A stretch of DNA of 5,972 nucleotides from Desulfotomaculum sp. (GTDB lineage Bacteria > Bacillota > Desulfotomaculia > Desulfotomaculales > Ammonificaceae). Made by a program: the position numbers and the translations under genes. Shown here piece by piece: positions 1 through 5,884 of the stretch; position 1 is the stretch's first letter, and each line of letters starts with the position of its first letter. The stretch is from NCBI GenBank assembly GCA_012961725.1, contig DTYU01000169.1, forward strand, positions 1 through 5,972, given 5' to 3'. Below the pieces are notes generated by a model. It was given only the letters and a program-made list of their open reading frames with translations, did not search any database and was not told the origin of the DNA.

Positions 1-2
1 GC

Positions 3-764
3 GGACGTCCCGCATATGCCGTTGTAGCGGTAGGGCTTCCTGATTCTTTTTCGGTGGAAGAGGCAGACGCTCTCTACGAAGGACTCCAGGAAGCCGCCGG
101 CAAATACGGCGTAAGCTTGGTCGGCGGGGATACCGCTGCGGCGCCGGTTCTTTTTGTAAGCGTGGCCCTCCTCGGTGAATCGGCGCCCGGCCGCGTCCGT
201 TACCGCAGCGGGGCACAGGCCCAAGACATCATTTGCACCACCGGTTCCTTGGGTGCGGCAGCAGCAGGGCTTTTTCTCTTAGAAAATGAAGGGGTTCCCT
301 GTCCGGAACCGCTGCGGAACTTTTTGCTGCGCAAGCACAAGCGCCCGGAGGCCCGGGTGGGGGCAGGGTTGGTGCTTTCCTCGATACCGGCCGTCCACGC
401 ACTGATCGATGTGAGCGACGGGCTTGCGCCGGAACTACACCACATCGCAGCCGAAAGCGGCTGCGGGTGCGAGATCTTTCGTGCGGCCGTGCCGGTGGAG
501 CCTGCCGCCGAATTAGTGGGCAGGCGCGCCGGGATCGACCCGGTTGACTGGGCGCTTTTCGGCGGCGATGACTACGAGCTGGTATTCACCGTCGCCCCGG
601 AGGCGACGGGTGAGGTAAGTGAGGCGCTTTCGTCTGTAGGCGCGAGTTGCAGGCCGGTGGGAAAAGCCGTTTCGGAAAAGGGTGTCCGGCTCGTCCATGA
701 AGACGGTACGCGCAGTGACCTGCCGCCTGCAGGCTACGAGCACTTCGTCACGGGTACCTCCTGA
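3..764 (+). CDS. thiL: Thiamine-monophosphate kinase, 3' part (start lies before the window)
   Basis: ThiL phosphorylates thiamine monophosphate to thiamine diphosphate with ATP, the last step of thiamine cofactor synthesis, in the cytosol. The frame is open from position 3 and homology begins at once (GRPAYAVVAVGLP), so the GTG at 54 is internal and not the start. About 253 residues are visible of roughly 320-335 usual for the family; the N-terminal part with the first Asp-rich metal site is outside the window. Visible AIRS/ThiL-superfamily signatures are VGGDT (120-134), a TTGSLG turn (about 237-254), DVSDGL (408-425) and GGDDYEL (561-581, usually GEDYEL). The Asp residues of these motifs bind Mg2+ and the phosphates. 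The gene ends in TGA and is followed by a 60-base gap before tsaE. It heads the visible part of a housekeeping cluster, and its promoter is not in view. The family assignment is secure. Confidence 0.95.
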   Translation, partial: GRPAYAVVAVGLPDSFSVEEADALYEGLQEAAGKYGVSLVGGDTAAAPVLFVSVALLGESAPGRVRYRSGAQAQDIICTTGSLGAAAAGLFLLENEGVPCPEPLRNFLLRKHKRPEARVGAGLVLSSIPAVHALIDVSDGLAPELHHIAAESGCGCEIFRAAVPVEPAAELVGRRAGIDPVDWALFGGDDYELVFTVAPEATGEVSEALSSVGASCRPVGKAVSEKGVRLVHEDGTRSDLPPAGYEHFVTGTS

Positions 765-803
765 TCTATATTGTCCTTGGCGTCTTGGCGGTAGATCTAT
801 TTT

Positions 804-810
804 GGAGGGA
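804..810 (+). promoter_or_regulatory. Ribosome binding site of tsaE with unusually long spacing
   Basis: GGAGGGA is the only strong Shine-Dalgarno sequence in the thiL-tsaE gap. It lies 14 bases before the TTG at 825, longer than the 5-9 bases typical of the other genes here. The only other in-frame candidate is a CTG at 813, just 2 bases after GGAGGGA, which is too close. The TTG also matches the usual TsaE N-terminus, so it is retained. Confidence 0.55.
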
Positions 811-824
811 GTCTGTCAGCAAGC

Positions 825-1310
825 TTGTATTCCTTAGAACTCAGAAGCGATTCACCGGAGGCCACCAGGACGATCGCGGATAAGCTCGGCCGGTTGCTTG
901 AAGCCGGCGACGTCATTGCCCTATACGGCGATCTTGGTACCGGGAAAACCTGTTTCGCACAGGGAGTGGCACGGGGGCTGGGGGTACCGGGCAATGTGAC
1001 AAGCCCTACCTTTGTGCTGCTGCGGGAGTACGCGGGGCGGCTGCCCCTTTACCATTTCGACGCCTACCGCTTGAACGGTCCTGAGGATTTCACAGAACTC
1101 GGGAGCGAGGAATATCTCAGCGGCCCGGGCGTGAGTATCATCGAATGGGCGGAGCGGGTAGCCGGCGCTCTCCCGGATGACCGCTTAGAGGTAGAACTGC
1201 TAAGGCTGGACAGGGAAGAAAACACCCGGCTTATCCGTTTTAGCGGCACCGGAGAACGTTCGCGGACAATCGTGGAGGGACTGCGGCGTGTCTTATGTTC
1301 TGGGAATTGA
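825..1310 (+). CDS. tsaE: tRNA t6A37 threonylcarbamoyltransferase complex ATPase subunit TsaE
   Basis: TsaE (formerly YjeE/YdiB) is the P-loop ATPase that binds the TsaB-TsaD heterodimer and resets it between rounds of N6-threonylcarbamoyladenosine (t6A) synthesis on tRNA; it acts in the cytosol. The 161-residue length is normal. The Walker A loop GDLGTGKT is at residues 35-42. It is followed by SPTF (60-63), the family-specific HFDAYRL (77-83, with Asp79) and IIEW (105-108, with the conserved Glu-Trp pair). The start is a TTG with a distant Shine-Dalgarno, so the exact N-terminus is less certain than the identity. The 3' end overlaps tsaB by 23 bases in another frame, pointing to coupled translation. 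There is no sign of truncation. Confidence 0.95.
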   Translation: MYSLELRSDSPEATRTIADKLGRLLEAGDVIALYGDLGTGKTCFAQGVARGLGVPGNVTSPTFVLLREYAGRLPLYHFDAYRLNGPEDFTELGSEEYLSGPGVSIIEWAERVAGALPDDRLEVELLRLDREENTRLIRFSGTGERSRTIVEGLRRVLCSGN

Positions 1311-1986
1311 TACAGCCACTGCCGTTTTAGGCGTGGCTGTCGTCGGAAAGGACGGACTACTTGCAGAACGGTCCACCCTGGGAGAGCGGCTGCACTCGGT
1401 AAGGCTGATCCCGTTCATCCAAGACCTGCTGGTTGAGGCCGGAATCGCCTTGCGCGACCTCACCGGCATCGCGGTTTCCATCGGGCCCGGTTCCTTTACC
1501 GGCCTGCGCCTCGGTTTGACTGCCGCAAAAACTCTGGCGCAAGCCCTCGATCTTCCGGTGGTAGGAGTACCTACGCTCCTGGCGCTCGCCGCGCCCTTGC
1601 TTCCCGGAGGAATACCCGTCTGCCCGGTGCTGACCTCGCGCCGGAGCGAAGCATATGCGGCGGTTTACCAGCAAAACGGGCAGGGTGTCAAGACGGCCGT
1701 TATGCCGTTCGCCGCGCCGCCCTCTGGAGTCTCAGCGAGGCTCACCCCTTTCCGCCGGGTGATACTTGCCGGTGAAGGGGCCTGGACCTTCCGTGCAGAG
1801 CTTAAGGAAATGCTCCAAGGCAAGGCGGTATTTACGCCAAAAATCTTCAGTCACCCGCGCGGTGCCGTGGTTGCCGATCTCGGGCTGAAGGAACTCGCCG
1901 CGGGCGGAGGTGCCGACCCATTCTCCTTGGTTCCGGAATACCTGCGTCCTCCGGCAATCACAGGAGGAACACCGTGTGAAGGTTAA
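1288..1986 (+). CDS. tsaB: tRNA t6A37 threonylcarbamoyltransferase complex dimerization subunit TsaB
   Basis: TsaB (YeaZ/YdiC) is a catalytically inactive paralogue of TsaD with an ASKHA fold. It dimerises with TsaD and scaffolds the t6A-forming complex. The GTG start at 1288 is supported by GGAGGGA at 1274-1280, 7 bases upstream, inside the tsaE coding end. The 232-residue protein shows the N-terminal phosphate-loop-like GIDTAT (6-11), the signature GPGSFTGLR (66-74) with a following long helix, and a C-terminal PEYLR segment typical of the family. The usual DARR-like turn reads TSRRSEAY here, a mild deviation in a subunit that does not itself catalyse. Its end overlaps the start of rimI by 11 bases. 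Confidence 0.95.
   Translation: MSYVLGIDTATAVLGVAVVGKDGLLAERSTLGERLHSVRLIPFIQDLLVEAGIALRDLTGIAVSIGPGSFTGLRLGLTAAKTLAQALDLPVVGVPTLLALAAPLLPGGIPVCPVLTSRRSEAYAAVYQQNGQGVKTAVMPFAAPPSGVSARLTPFRRVILAGEGAWTFRAELKEMLQGKAVFTPKIFSHPRGAVVADLGLKELAAGGGADPFSLVPEYLRPPAITGGTPCEG
1962..1967 (+). promoter_or_regulatory. Ribosome binding site that fixes the rimI start
   Basis: A perfect AGGAGG lies within the last codons of tsaB, 8 bases before a GTG at 1976. The rimI frame is open further upstream (to an ATG at 1910), but that extension would overlap tsaB by 77 bases, has no ribosome site, and adds residues not found in RimI. The GTG at 1974 is followed directly by a stop and is not usable. Confidence 0.85.
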
Positions 1987-2437
1987 GATATACTCGATGG
2001 GGCAGGAGCACCTCGACCAGGTTACCGCAATCGAAAACCTTTCTTTCCCTATACCCTGGAAGCGAGATACGTTCCTTTTCGAGGTACTCCTCAACGAACT
2101 TGCGGACTATGTCGTTGCCATAAAGAACGGCCGGGTGGTCGGTTACGGCGGCATGTGGCTGATCGTTGACGAGGCCCACCTCACAAACATCGCGGTACAC
2201 CCGGTATTCCGCGGCAGGGGCATAGGAAAGCAGATTCTGCAGGCGCTGATCAAGAGAGCCGCTGGACGGGGCGTTAGGAAAATGACGCTGGAGGTGCGCC
2301 CTTCTAACCATATCGCCTGGAGGCTCTACAAAGAGTTCGGCTTCGTGGAAAAAGGGGTCCGGAGACGGTATTACCAGGATAACAACGAGGACGCCATCGT
2401 TATGTGGCTGGAGAACATCCAGGCAGAAGCAGAATAA
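1976..2437 (+). CDS. rimI: Ribosomal-protein-alanine N-acetyltransferase RimI (GNAT family)
   Basis: RimI transfers an acetyl group from acetyl-CoA to the N-terminal alanine of ribosomal protein S18 in enterobacteria. In other bacteria its substrate range is less certain and may include other N-termini. With the GTG start the protein has 153 residues, the usual length. GNAT motifs appear in order: an N-terminal AIENLSFPIPW segment (18-28), the beta-4 strand LTNIAVHP (69-76), the acetyl-CoA pyrophosphate loop RGRGIG (79-84), then LEVRPSN (105-111) and LYKEFGF (117-123). Glu106 and Tyr118 line up with the catalytic pair described for enterobacterial RimI. The gene lies between tsaB and tsaD, a very common bacterial arrangement whose reason is unknown. 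It ends in TAA 16 bases before tsaD. Confidence 0.92.
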   Translation: MKVKIYSMGQEHLDQVTAIENLSFPIPWKRDTFLFEVLLNELADYVVAIKNGRVVGYGGMWLIVDEAHLTNIAVHPVFRGRGIGKQILQALIKRAAGRGVRKMTLEVRPSNHIAWRLYKEFGFVEKGVRRRYYQDNNEDAIVMWLENIQAEAE

Positions 2438-2453
2438 AACAGGAGGATAACCC

Positions 2454-3461
2454 TTGGGCGTTTTGATCTTAGGCATTGAAACCTCGTGTGACGAAACGGC
2501 AGCAGCGGTCGTAACGGACGGGCAAAGGGTTATGTCTAATGTTGTGGCTTCACAAGCGGAACTCCACCGCTGTTTCGGCGGCGTAGTGCCTGAGGTGGCA
2601 TCACGCCGCCATATCGAGACATTAAACCCCGTCATTGCAACAGCGCTCGCAGAAGCAGGCCTTGGGTTCGATGATCTCAATGCCATCGCCGTTACCCAGG
2701 GGCCCGGCCTTTTGGGCTCGCTTTTAGTGGGCCTGATGGCCGCTAAAAGCCTCTCCTTTGCCCTGAAGATTCCGCTCATCGCCGTCAATCATATCGAAGC
2801 GCATATCTATGCCAACTTCCTGCTTGGAGAGGAGATATCCTTCCCTTTTGTAGCAATGGTCGTCTCCGGGGGCCATACCGATATCGTTTATGCCCGGAGC
2901 CACAGCGAAATGCGGCTTGTGGGTCAGACGCTCGACGACGCCGCCGGTGAGGCATTCGACAAGGTGGCCCGCTTTTTGGGCCTCGGTTACCCGGGCGGAC
3001 CAGTGATAGAGAGCTTGGCGCGGAAAGGGAACCCGGAAGCAATACCACTGCCCCGCGCTTTCCTTGAGGAGGGCTCCTTGGATACCAGCTTCAGCGGACT
3101 GAAGACGGCGGTGGTAAACCATATCAACCGGTCACGCCAAAAGGGAGAAGAGGTCGACCTTTCAGACGTCGCGGCAAGCTTCCAAGCAGCAGTGGTGGAG
3201 ATTTTAGTGACCAAGGCGCTGGCCGCAGTCGAAACGTACGGGGCAAAGGCGCTTCTTCTTGCAGGCGGCGTGGCCGCCAACGGGCATCTGCGGGATGTTA
3301 TGTTAACCAGGATGCGCATGCAAGACGTCAAGGTTGTGATCCCCCCGCCTGCGCTTTGCACGGATAACGCAGCGATGGTTGCTGCAGCGGGTTACTACCG
3401 ATACCTCAGGGGTGATTTTGCACCCCTTGAGATAAACGCGGCGGCAGGTTTGTCACTATAG
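2454..3461 (+). CDS. tsaD: tRNA t6A37 threonylcarbamoyltransferase catalytic subunit TsaD
   Basis: TsaD (Gcp/YgjD, Kae1 family) transfers the threonylcarbamoyl group from threonylcarbamoyl-AMP to A37 of ANN-reading tRNAs, working with TsaB and TsaE. The TTG start at 2454 follows a perfect AGGAGG (2441-2446) by 7 bases and gives the canonical N-terminus ending in GIETSCDET (7-15). The 335-residue length is typical. The metal-binding HIEAH is at 113-117 (His113, His117), followed by SGGHTD (138-143), the GGVAAN nucleotide loop near residue 270, and CTDNAAM with Asp304, the third metal ligand. All key residues are present, so the enzyme should be active. The partner that makes threonylcarbamoyl-AMP, TsaC, is not in the window and must be encoded elsewhere. 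Confidence 0.97.
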   Translation: MGVLILGIETSCDETAAAVVTDGQRVMSNVVASQAELHRCFGGVVPEVASRRHIETLNPVIATALAEAGLGFDDLNAIAVTQGPGLLGSLLVGLMAAKSLSFALKIPLIAVNHIEAHIYANFLLGEEISFPFVAMVVSGGHTDIVYARSHSEMRLVGQTLDDAAGEAFDKVARFLGLGYPGGPVIESLARKGNPEAIPLPRAFLEEGSLDTSFSGLKTAVVNHINRSRQKGEEVDLSDVAASFQAAVVEILVTKALAAVETYGAKALLLAGGVAANGHLRDVMLTRMRMQDVKVVIPPPALCTDNAAMVAAAGYYRYLRGDFAPLEINAAAGLSL

Positions 3462-3494
3462 GTTTGGTCAGCATAGGATTTGACATCAATTGCC

Positions 3495-3499
3495 AGGGA
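3495..3499 (+). promoter_or_regulatory. Ribosome binding site favouring the ATG start of pabB
   Basis: AGGGA lies 7 bases before the ATG at 3507. The frame also has a TTG at 3480, but an AGGA there sits only one base from that TTG, too close to be used. The ATG gives a normal PabB N-terminus. Confidence 0.6.
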
Positions 3500-3506
3500 T
3501 AACCGC

Positions 3507-4928
3507 ATGTCAACTGAACTGTGTTTCAAACAGATAACGGCCGCCCCCGACCCCGCGGCGCTATTTACCGCGTTGGGCGGGCCGGAGACGGAGTTTGCGT
3601 TCCTTTTTGAAAGCGCCCTTGTGCACAACCGCTTAGGCCGCTACTCTTTTATGGCCACCGAACCTTTCATGGTGTTACAAAGCCGCGGGAACAGGGTCAA
3701 ACTTTACCGCGAGGGGGTCCTGCAGGACTTTACGGAAAACCCCTTTGCCGTCCTTAAACAAATCCTGCGTTCCCACCAGGTGCCACCGGCGGAGGCGCCT
3801 TCAGGACTTCCTCCGTTTTACGGCGGTGCAGCAGGCTACTTCGCATACGACCTCGGCCGGCAGCTTGAACGCATCCCGGCACTTGCCCGCGACGACCTAC
3901 AACTCCCGGAAATGTATTTGTGTTTTTACGACGCAGTCGTTTCTGTAGATCACCTGACGGGTGCCGTTTATCTCTGCGGCTTACCGGTAGGCGGAGAAGC
4001 AGCGTTACAAGAGAAAGCCTCCGCCTGGGAAGCAAGGCTCCTACGGAACCGCCCGCTGAATTATTCAGCCGGGAGAACCTCTTTTAAGGATTATGAGATA
4101 CCCCCTCTGCCCCTCCTGACCGAGCACTTCACAAAAGAAACCTACTGCGCAGCCGTCGCGCGCGCCCGCGAGTACATAGCAGCCGGCGATATATTCGAAG
4201 TAAACCTTTCGCAGCGGTTCTCCGCTCCCCTAAAAGAAACCGGCTGGGAGCTATACTGCCGCCTTCGAAAGATAAATCCTGCTCCCTTCGCCGCTTACCT
4301 TCGCTTCCCGGAAGCCGAGGTGGTCAGCGCCTCACCGGAACGTTTTCTCAGGGTCCAGGGAGGTCACGTGGAAACCAGGCCCATCAAAGGAACTCGGCCC
4401 CGGGGACGCACCCCGGAGGAGGACGAAAGGCTCCGGCGCGAACTGTGGGAAAGCGAAAAGGACCGCGCAGAGCTGACAATGATCATCGACCTGGAACGGA
4501 ACGACCTCGGCAGGGTCTGCCGCGTGGGTTCAATAAGGGTGCCCGAACTCTACGTACTCGAGAAGTACCCTACGGTCTTCCACTTAGTCTCGACGGTTAC
4601 CGGGGAGCTGGCGCCGGGGAAGGATGTTGCCGACCTCCTCACCGCTACCTTTCCCGGAGGATCGATCACCGGCGCGCCGAAAATCCGGGCGATGGAGATC
4701 ATCGAAGAACTTGAACCGGTGCGGCGGGGCGTTTACTGCGGCTCGATCGGGTGGATCGGCTTCCAGGGCGACGCAGACCTGAACGTCGTCATCAGAACCT
4801 TTATCGTCAAGGACGGCCGGGCCTACTTTCAGACGGGCGGCGCGGTAACCGGCGACTCTGACCCAGAAAAAGAATACCTGGAAACGCTCGCGAAGGCCCG
4901 CGGTCTTTTCGCGGCTCTAAACCTGTAG
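3507..4928 (+). CDS. pabB: Aminodeoxychorismate synthase component I (PabB)
   Basis: PabB converts chorismate, with ammonia supplied by the glutaminase PabA, to 4-amino-4-deoxychorismate, the precursor of p-aminobenzoate and folate. The 473-residue protein has the N-terminal Anth_synt_I_N domain, including LFES (33-36) and a GRYSFMATEP segment near 44-53, then the chorismate-binding domain from about residue 210. The family is decided by PIKGT at 292-296: PabB enzymes carry Lys there (Lys294), whereas anthranilate synthase TrpE has Ala (PIAGT). FPGGSITGAPK (382-392), rather than TrpE-like AGTVSGAPK, agrees. SPERF (276-280) and the C-terminal TGGAVTGDSDPEKE, with metal-binding acidic residues, are intact. 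It follows tsaD after 45 bases with no terminator, so it is probably cotranscribed. Neither pabA nor pabC adjoins it, and no trp gene is nearby. It may be annotated as trpE in databases because of overall similarity. Confidence 0.88.
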   Translation: MSTELCFKQITAAPDPAALFTALGGPETEFAFLFESALVHNRLGRYSFMATEPFMVLQSRGNRVKLYREGVLQDFTENPFAVLKQILRSHQVPPAEAPSGLPPFYGGAAGYFAYDLGRQLERIPALARDDLQLPEMYLCFYDAVVSVDHLTGAVYLCGLPVGGEAALQEKASAWEARLLRNRPLNYSAGRTSFKDYEIPPLPLLTEHFTKETYCAAVARAREYIAAGDIFEVNLSQRFSAPLKETGWELYCRLRKINPAPFAAYLRFPEAEVVSASPERFLRVQGGHVETRPIKGTRPRGRTPEEDERLRRELWESEKDRAELTMIIDLERNDLGRVCRVGSIRVPELYVLEKYPTVFHLVSTVTGELAPGKDVADLLTATFPGGSITGAPKIRAMEIIEELEPVRRGVYCGSIGWIGFQGDADLNVVIRTFIVKDGRAYFQTGGAVTGDSDPEKEYLETLAKARGLFAALNL

Positions 4929-4978
4929 ACGCCCTGCCAACCTGAAAAACCGACAAGCGTTCATTCTACCGGGCCATC

Positions 4979-5173
4979 CTAAAAACAGCCGAGCTGGCAC
5001 TCTCTAATCTTAACTCCCAGTGCGTCGCAGGCCGCGCCGACAATGAACGGTGACACCTTGAGTTCCCTTGCAAGCTCAAGGGCACGGGCGCAAGTGATCC
5101 TTTTCCCCGGCGCCGCCCGCGTCACTGCCTCAAGCACCTCCGCCGGCACCTGAGCCCGCACTTTTTCGCCCAT
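4979..5173 (-). CDS. Small cysteine-rich protein with HTH-like core and CQLGCF C-terminus, unknown function
   Basis: This 64-residue protein is convergent with pabB, 50 bases from its stop. An AGGGGTG (5182-5188) precedes the only usable ATG by 8 bases, and an in-frame stop lies shortly upstream, so the start is firm. Residues 26-56 (ITCARALELARELKV...) have the helix-turn-helix rhythm of a small winged-helix or MerR-like DNA-binding unit. Cysteines at 28, 49, 59 and 63 could ligate a metal or an Fe-S cluster; the last two form CQLGC before the terminal Phe. I have a weak memory of uncharacterised clostridial proteins with the same ending, but cannot name a family. The coding look is good: base use like the neighbours, a sensible ribosome site, and a coherent amphipathic pattern. 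It could be a redox- or metal-sensing regulator; that is inference only. Confidence 0.7.
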   Translation of the reverse strand: MGEKVRAQVPAEVLEAVTRAAPGKRITCARALELARELKVSPFIVGAACDALGVKIRECQLGCF

Positions 5174-5424
5174 CCAATCCGCACCCCTGCTTCATAGATA
5201 CGCTGTTAGACGCTGTCGCCTGAAAGTCGCTACCAAGAACGCTTTTTTTCTGATCCGTACTCACCCTTCCGAAATTTCGCCTAACGTATCCGGGCTATAC
5301 GAAGTTCGGCCGTTGGCGGAATTTGGGCGAGTGAAACGAGCGGTATAGCCCGTGTTACATGACCCGTTAGGGCAAGGGAGCGACGATAGAAGCGACCGCA
5401 GAGTTCCGAATCCTCGTATTCCTC
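5174..5424. other. Gene-free stretch holding an inverted-repeat element
   Basis: This 251-base region has no convincing open frame on either strand. It contains the large inverted repeat described separately and a T7 run at 5243-5249 without a preceding stable hairpin, so I do not call a terminator. AGCGAC occurs twice (5379-5384, 5391-5396), and the 7-mer TTCCGAA occurs on both sides of the inverted repeat (5267-5273, 5404-5410). I see no well-spaced -35/-10 pair for the small minus-strand gene. Composition shifts toward AT at about 5411, where the hydrolase remnant begins. Confidence 0.6.
5279..5373. repeat. Two-tier inverted repeat, possibly a folded mobile or recombination element
   Basis: The inner arms CGGGCTATAC (5291-5300) and GTATAGCCCG (5343-5352) are perfect 10-bp complements around a 42-base centre. 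The outer arms CCTAACG (5280-5286) and CGTTAGG (5365-5371) add 7 bp, extendable through a bulge to GC/GC. The two tiers are separated by unpaired segments of 4 bases (left) and 12 bases (right). The centre holds a weaker hairpin (TTCGGC...GCGGAA) and two similar stretches, GAAGTTCGGCCG and GAATTTGGGCGA. There is no T-run after the right arm, so it is not a standard terminator. The nested boxes with GCCTAAC on the left and GTTAGG on the right resemble integron attC geometry, but no integrase is present. A miniature transposable or REP-like element is an equal alternative. Confidence 0.7.
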
Positions 5425-5884
5425 CTATAATTCATAAACTTCTCCTATTTGTAAGTTGATAACTTCAACATCTGATTTTGCCTCTAATTTTTTTCTTAAA
5501 TTCCCGAGGATTTGCCTTCAAATGATGCATTGGAATTACCGCCTTGGGCTTAATTGCCACCGCGACCTCAATTGCTTCTTGAATATCCATCGTAAACGTT
5601 CCACCAATGGGAAGCATACCCGCATCTACCCTCCCAAGCTCTCTCATCTCTGGAATAAAATCAGTATCTCCGGCGGGGTATATTGTTTTGCTGTTTGTGG
5701 TCATCAGGTAGCCAACTCCCTCGCCCTTTTTATGCTGTTTTCTGGTAGAACTTCCTTGTCGGGTATTATAAGCTTCTACCGCCTTTATCTCAATATTTTC
5801 TAAGGTTAACTCTTCTCCGGGTTTAATAACTTCTATATCCTTACCTAATTCTACAAGACAGCGTTTAGGAGCAATTACTAAAGA
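5425..5884 (-). pseudogene. Metallo-beta-lactamase-fold hydrolase remnant, 5'-truncated and frameshifted
   Basis: Read on the minus strand from 5884, the frame gives APKRCLVELG, then EAYNTRQGSSTRKQHKKGEG, then AGDTDFIPEMREL, LPIGGTFTMD and IPMHH. These are hallmarks of the second half of stand-alone MBL-fold metal-dependent hydrolases. The metal-binding Asp (GDTD, 5660-5671) and the late His (IPMHH, 5522-5536) remain. An in-frame TAA at 5885-5887 ends the homology, so about 60-80 N-terminal residues with HxHxDH are missing. Near the 3' end the frame stops early at 5465. Dropping one base of the 7-base homopolymer at 5488-5494 restores a family-like tail (KLEAKSDVEVINLQIGEVYEL would be its sense, ending in TAG at 5425-5427). 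The segment is clearly AT-richer than the upstream operon, which suggests foreign origin. The internal ATG at 5704 could still initiate a short peptide, but it would lack the active site. Confidence 0.85.

Noticed and set aside
761..886. Short hydrophobic frame across the thiL-tsaE gap (LIYIVLGVLAVDLFWR then a charged tail), resembling a one-helix membrane peptide
   Set aside because: It has no ATG, GTG or TTG at a useful place (only CTG at 761 or an internal TTG at 785) and no ribosome site before it, and most of its length overlaps tsaE in another frame.
1958..2788. Long minus-strand open frame (276 codons) opposite tsaB end, rimI and tsaD start
   Set aside because: It lies antisense to strongly conserved rimI and tsaD, shows no recognisable domain, has no supporting ribosome site that I can see, and is the expected shadow of GC-rich codon use.
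3480..3508. TTGACA at 3480 as a -35 box for a separate pabB promoter
   Set aside because: At 17 bases downstream the sequence is CCGCAT, not a -10 box, and GATAAC is only 12 bases away, so spacing does not support a promoter.
4445..4714. Plus-strand open frame of 89 codons inside pabB
   Set aside because: It is an Arg/Gly/Pro-rich out-of-frame reading of the conserved PIKGT-to-GAPK part of PabB, typical of a shadow frame.
5231..5250. T7 run at 5243-5249 as an intrinsic terminator
   Set aside because: No stable GC-rich hairpin directly precedes it; only a 3-4 bp stem can be drawn.
5456..5803. Plus-strand open frame of 115 codons
   Set aside because: It is antisense to the clear metallo-beta-lactamase-fold remnant and shows no protein-like pattern of its own.
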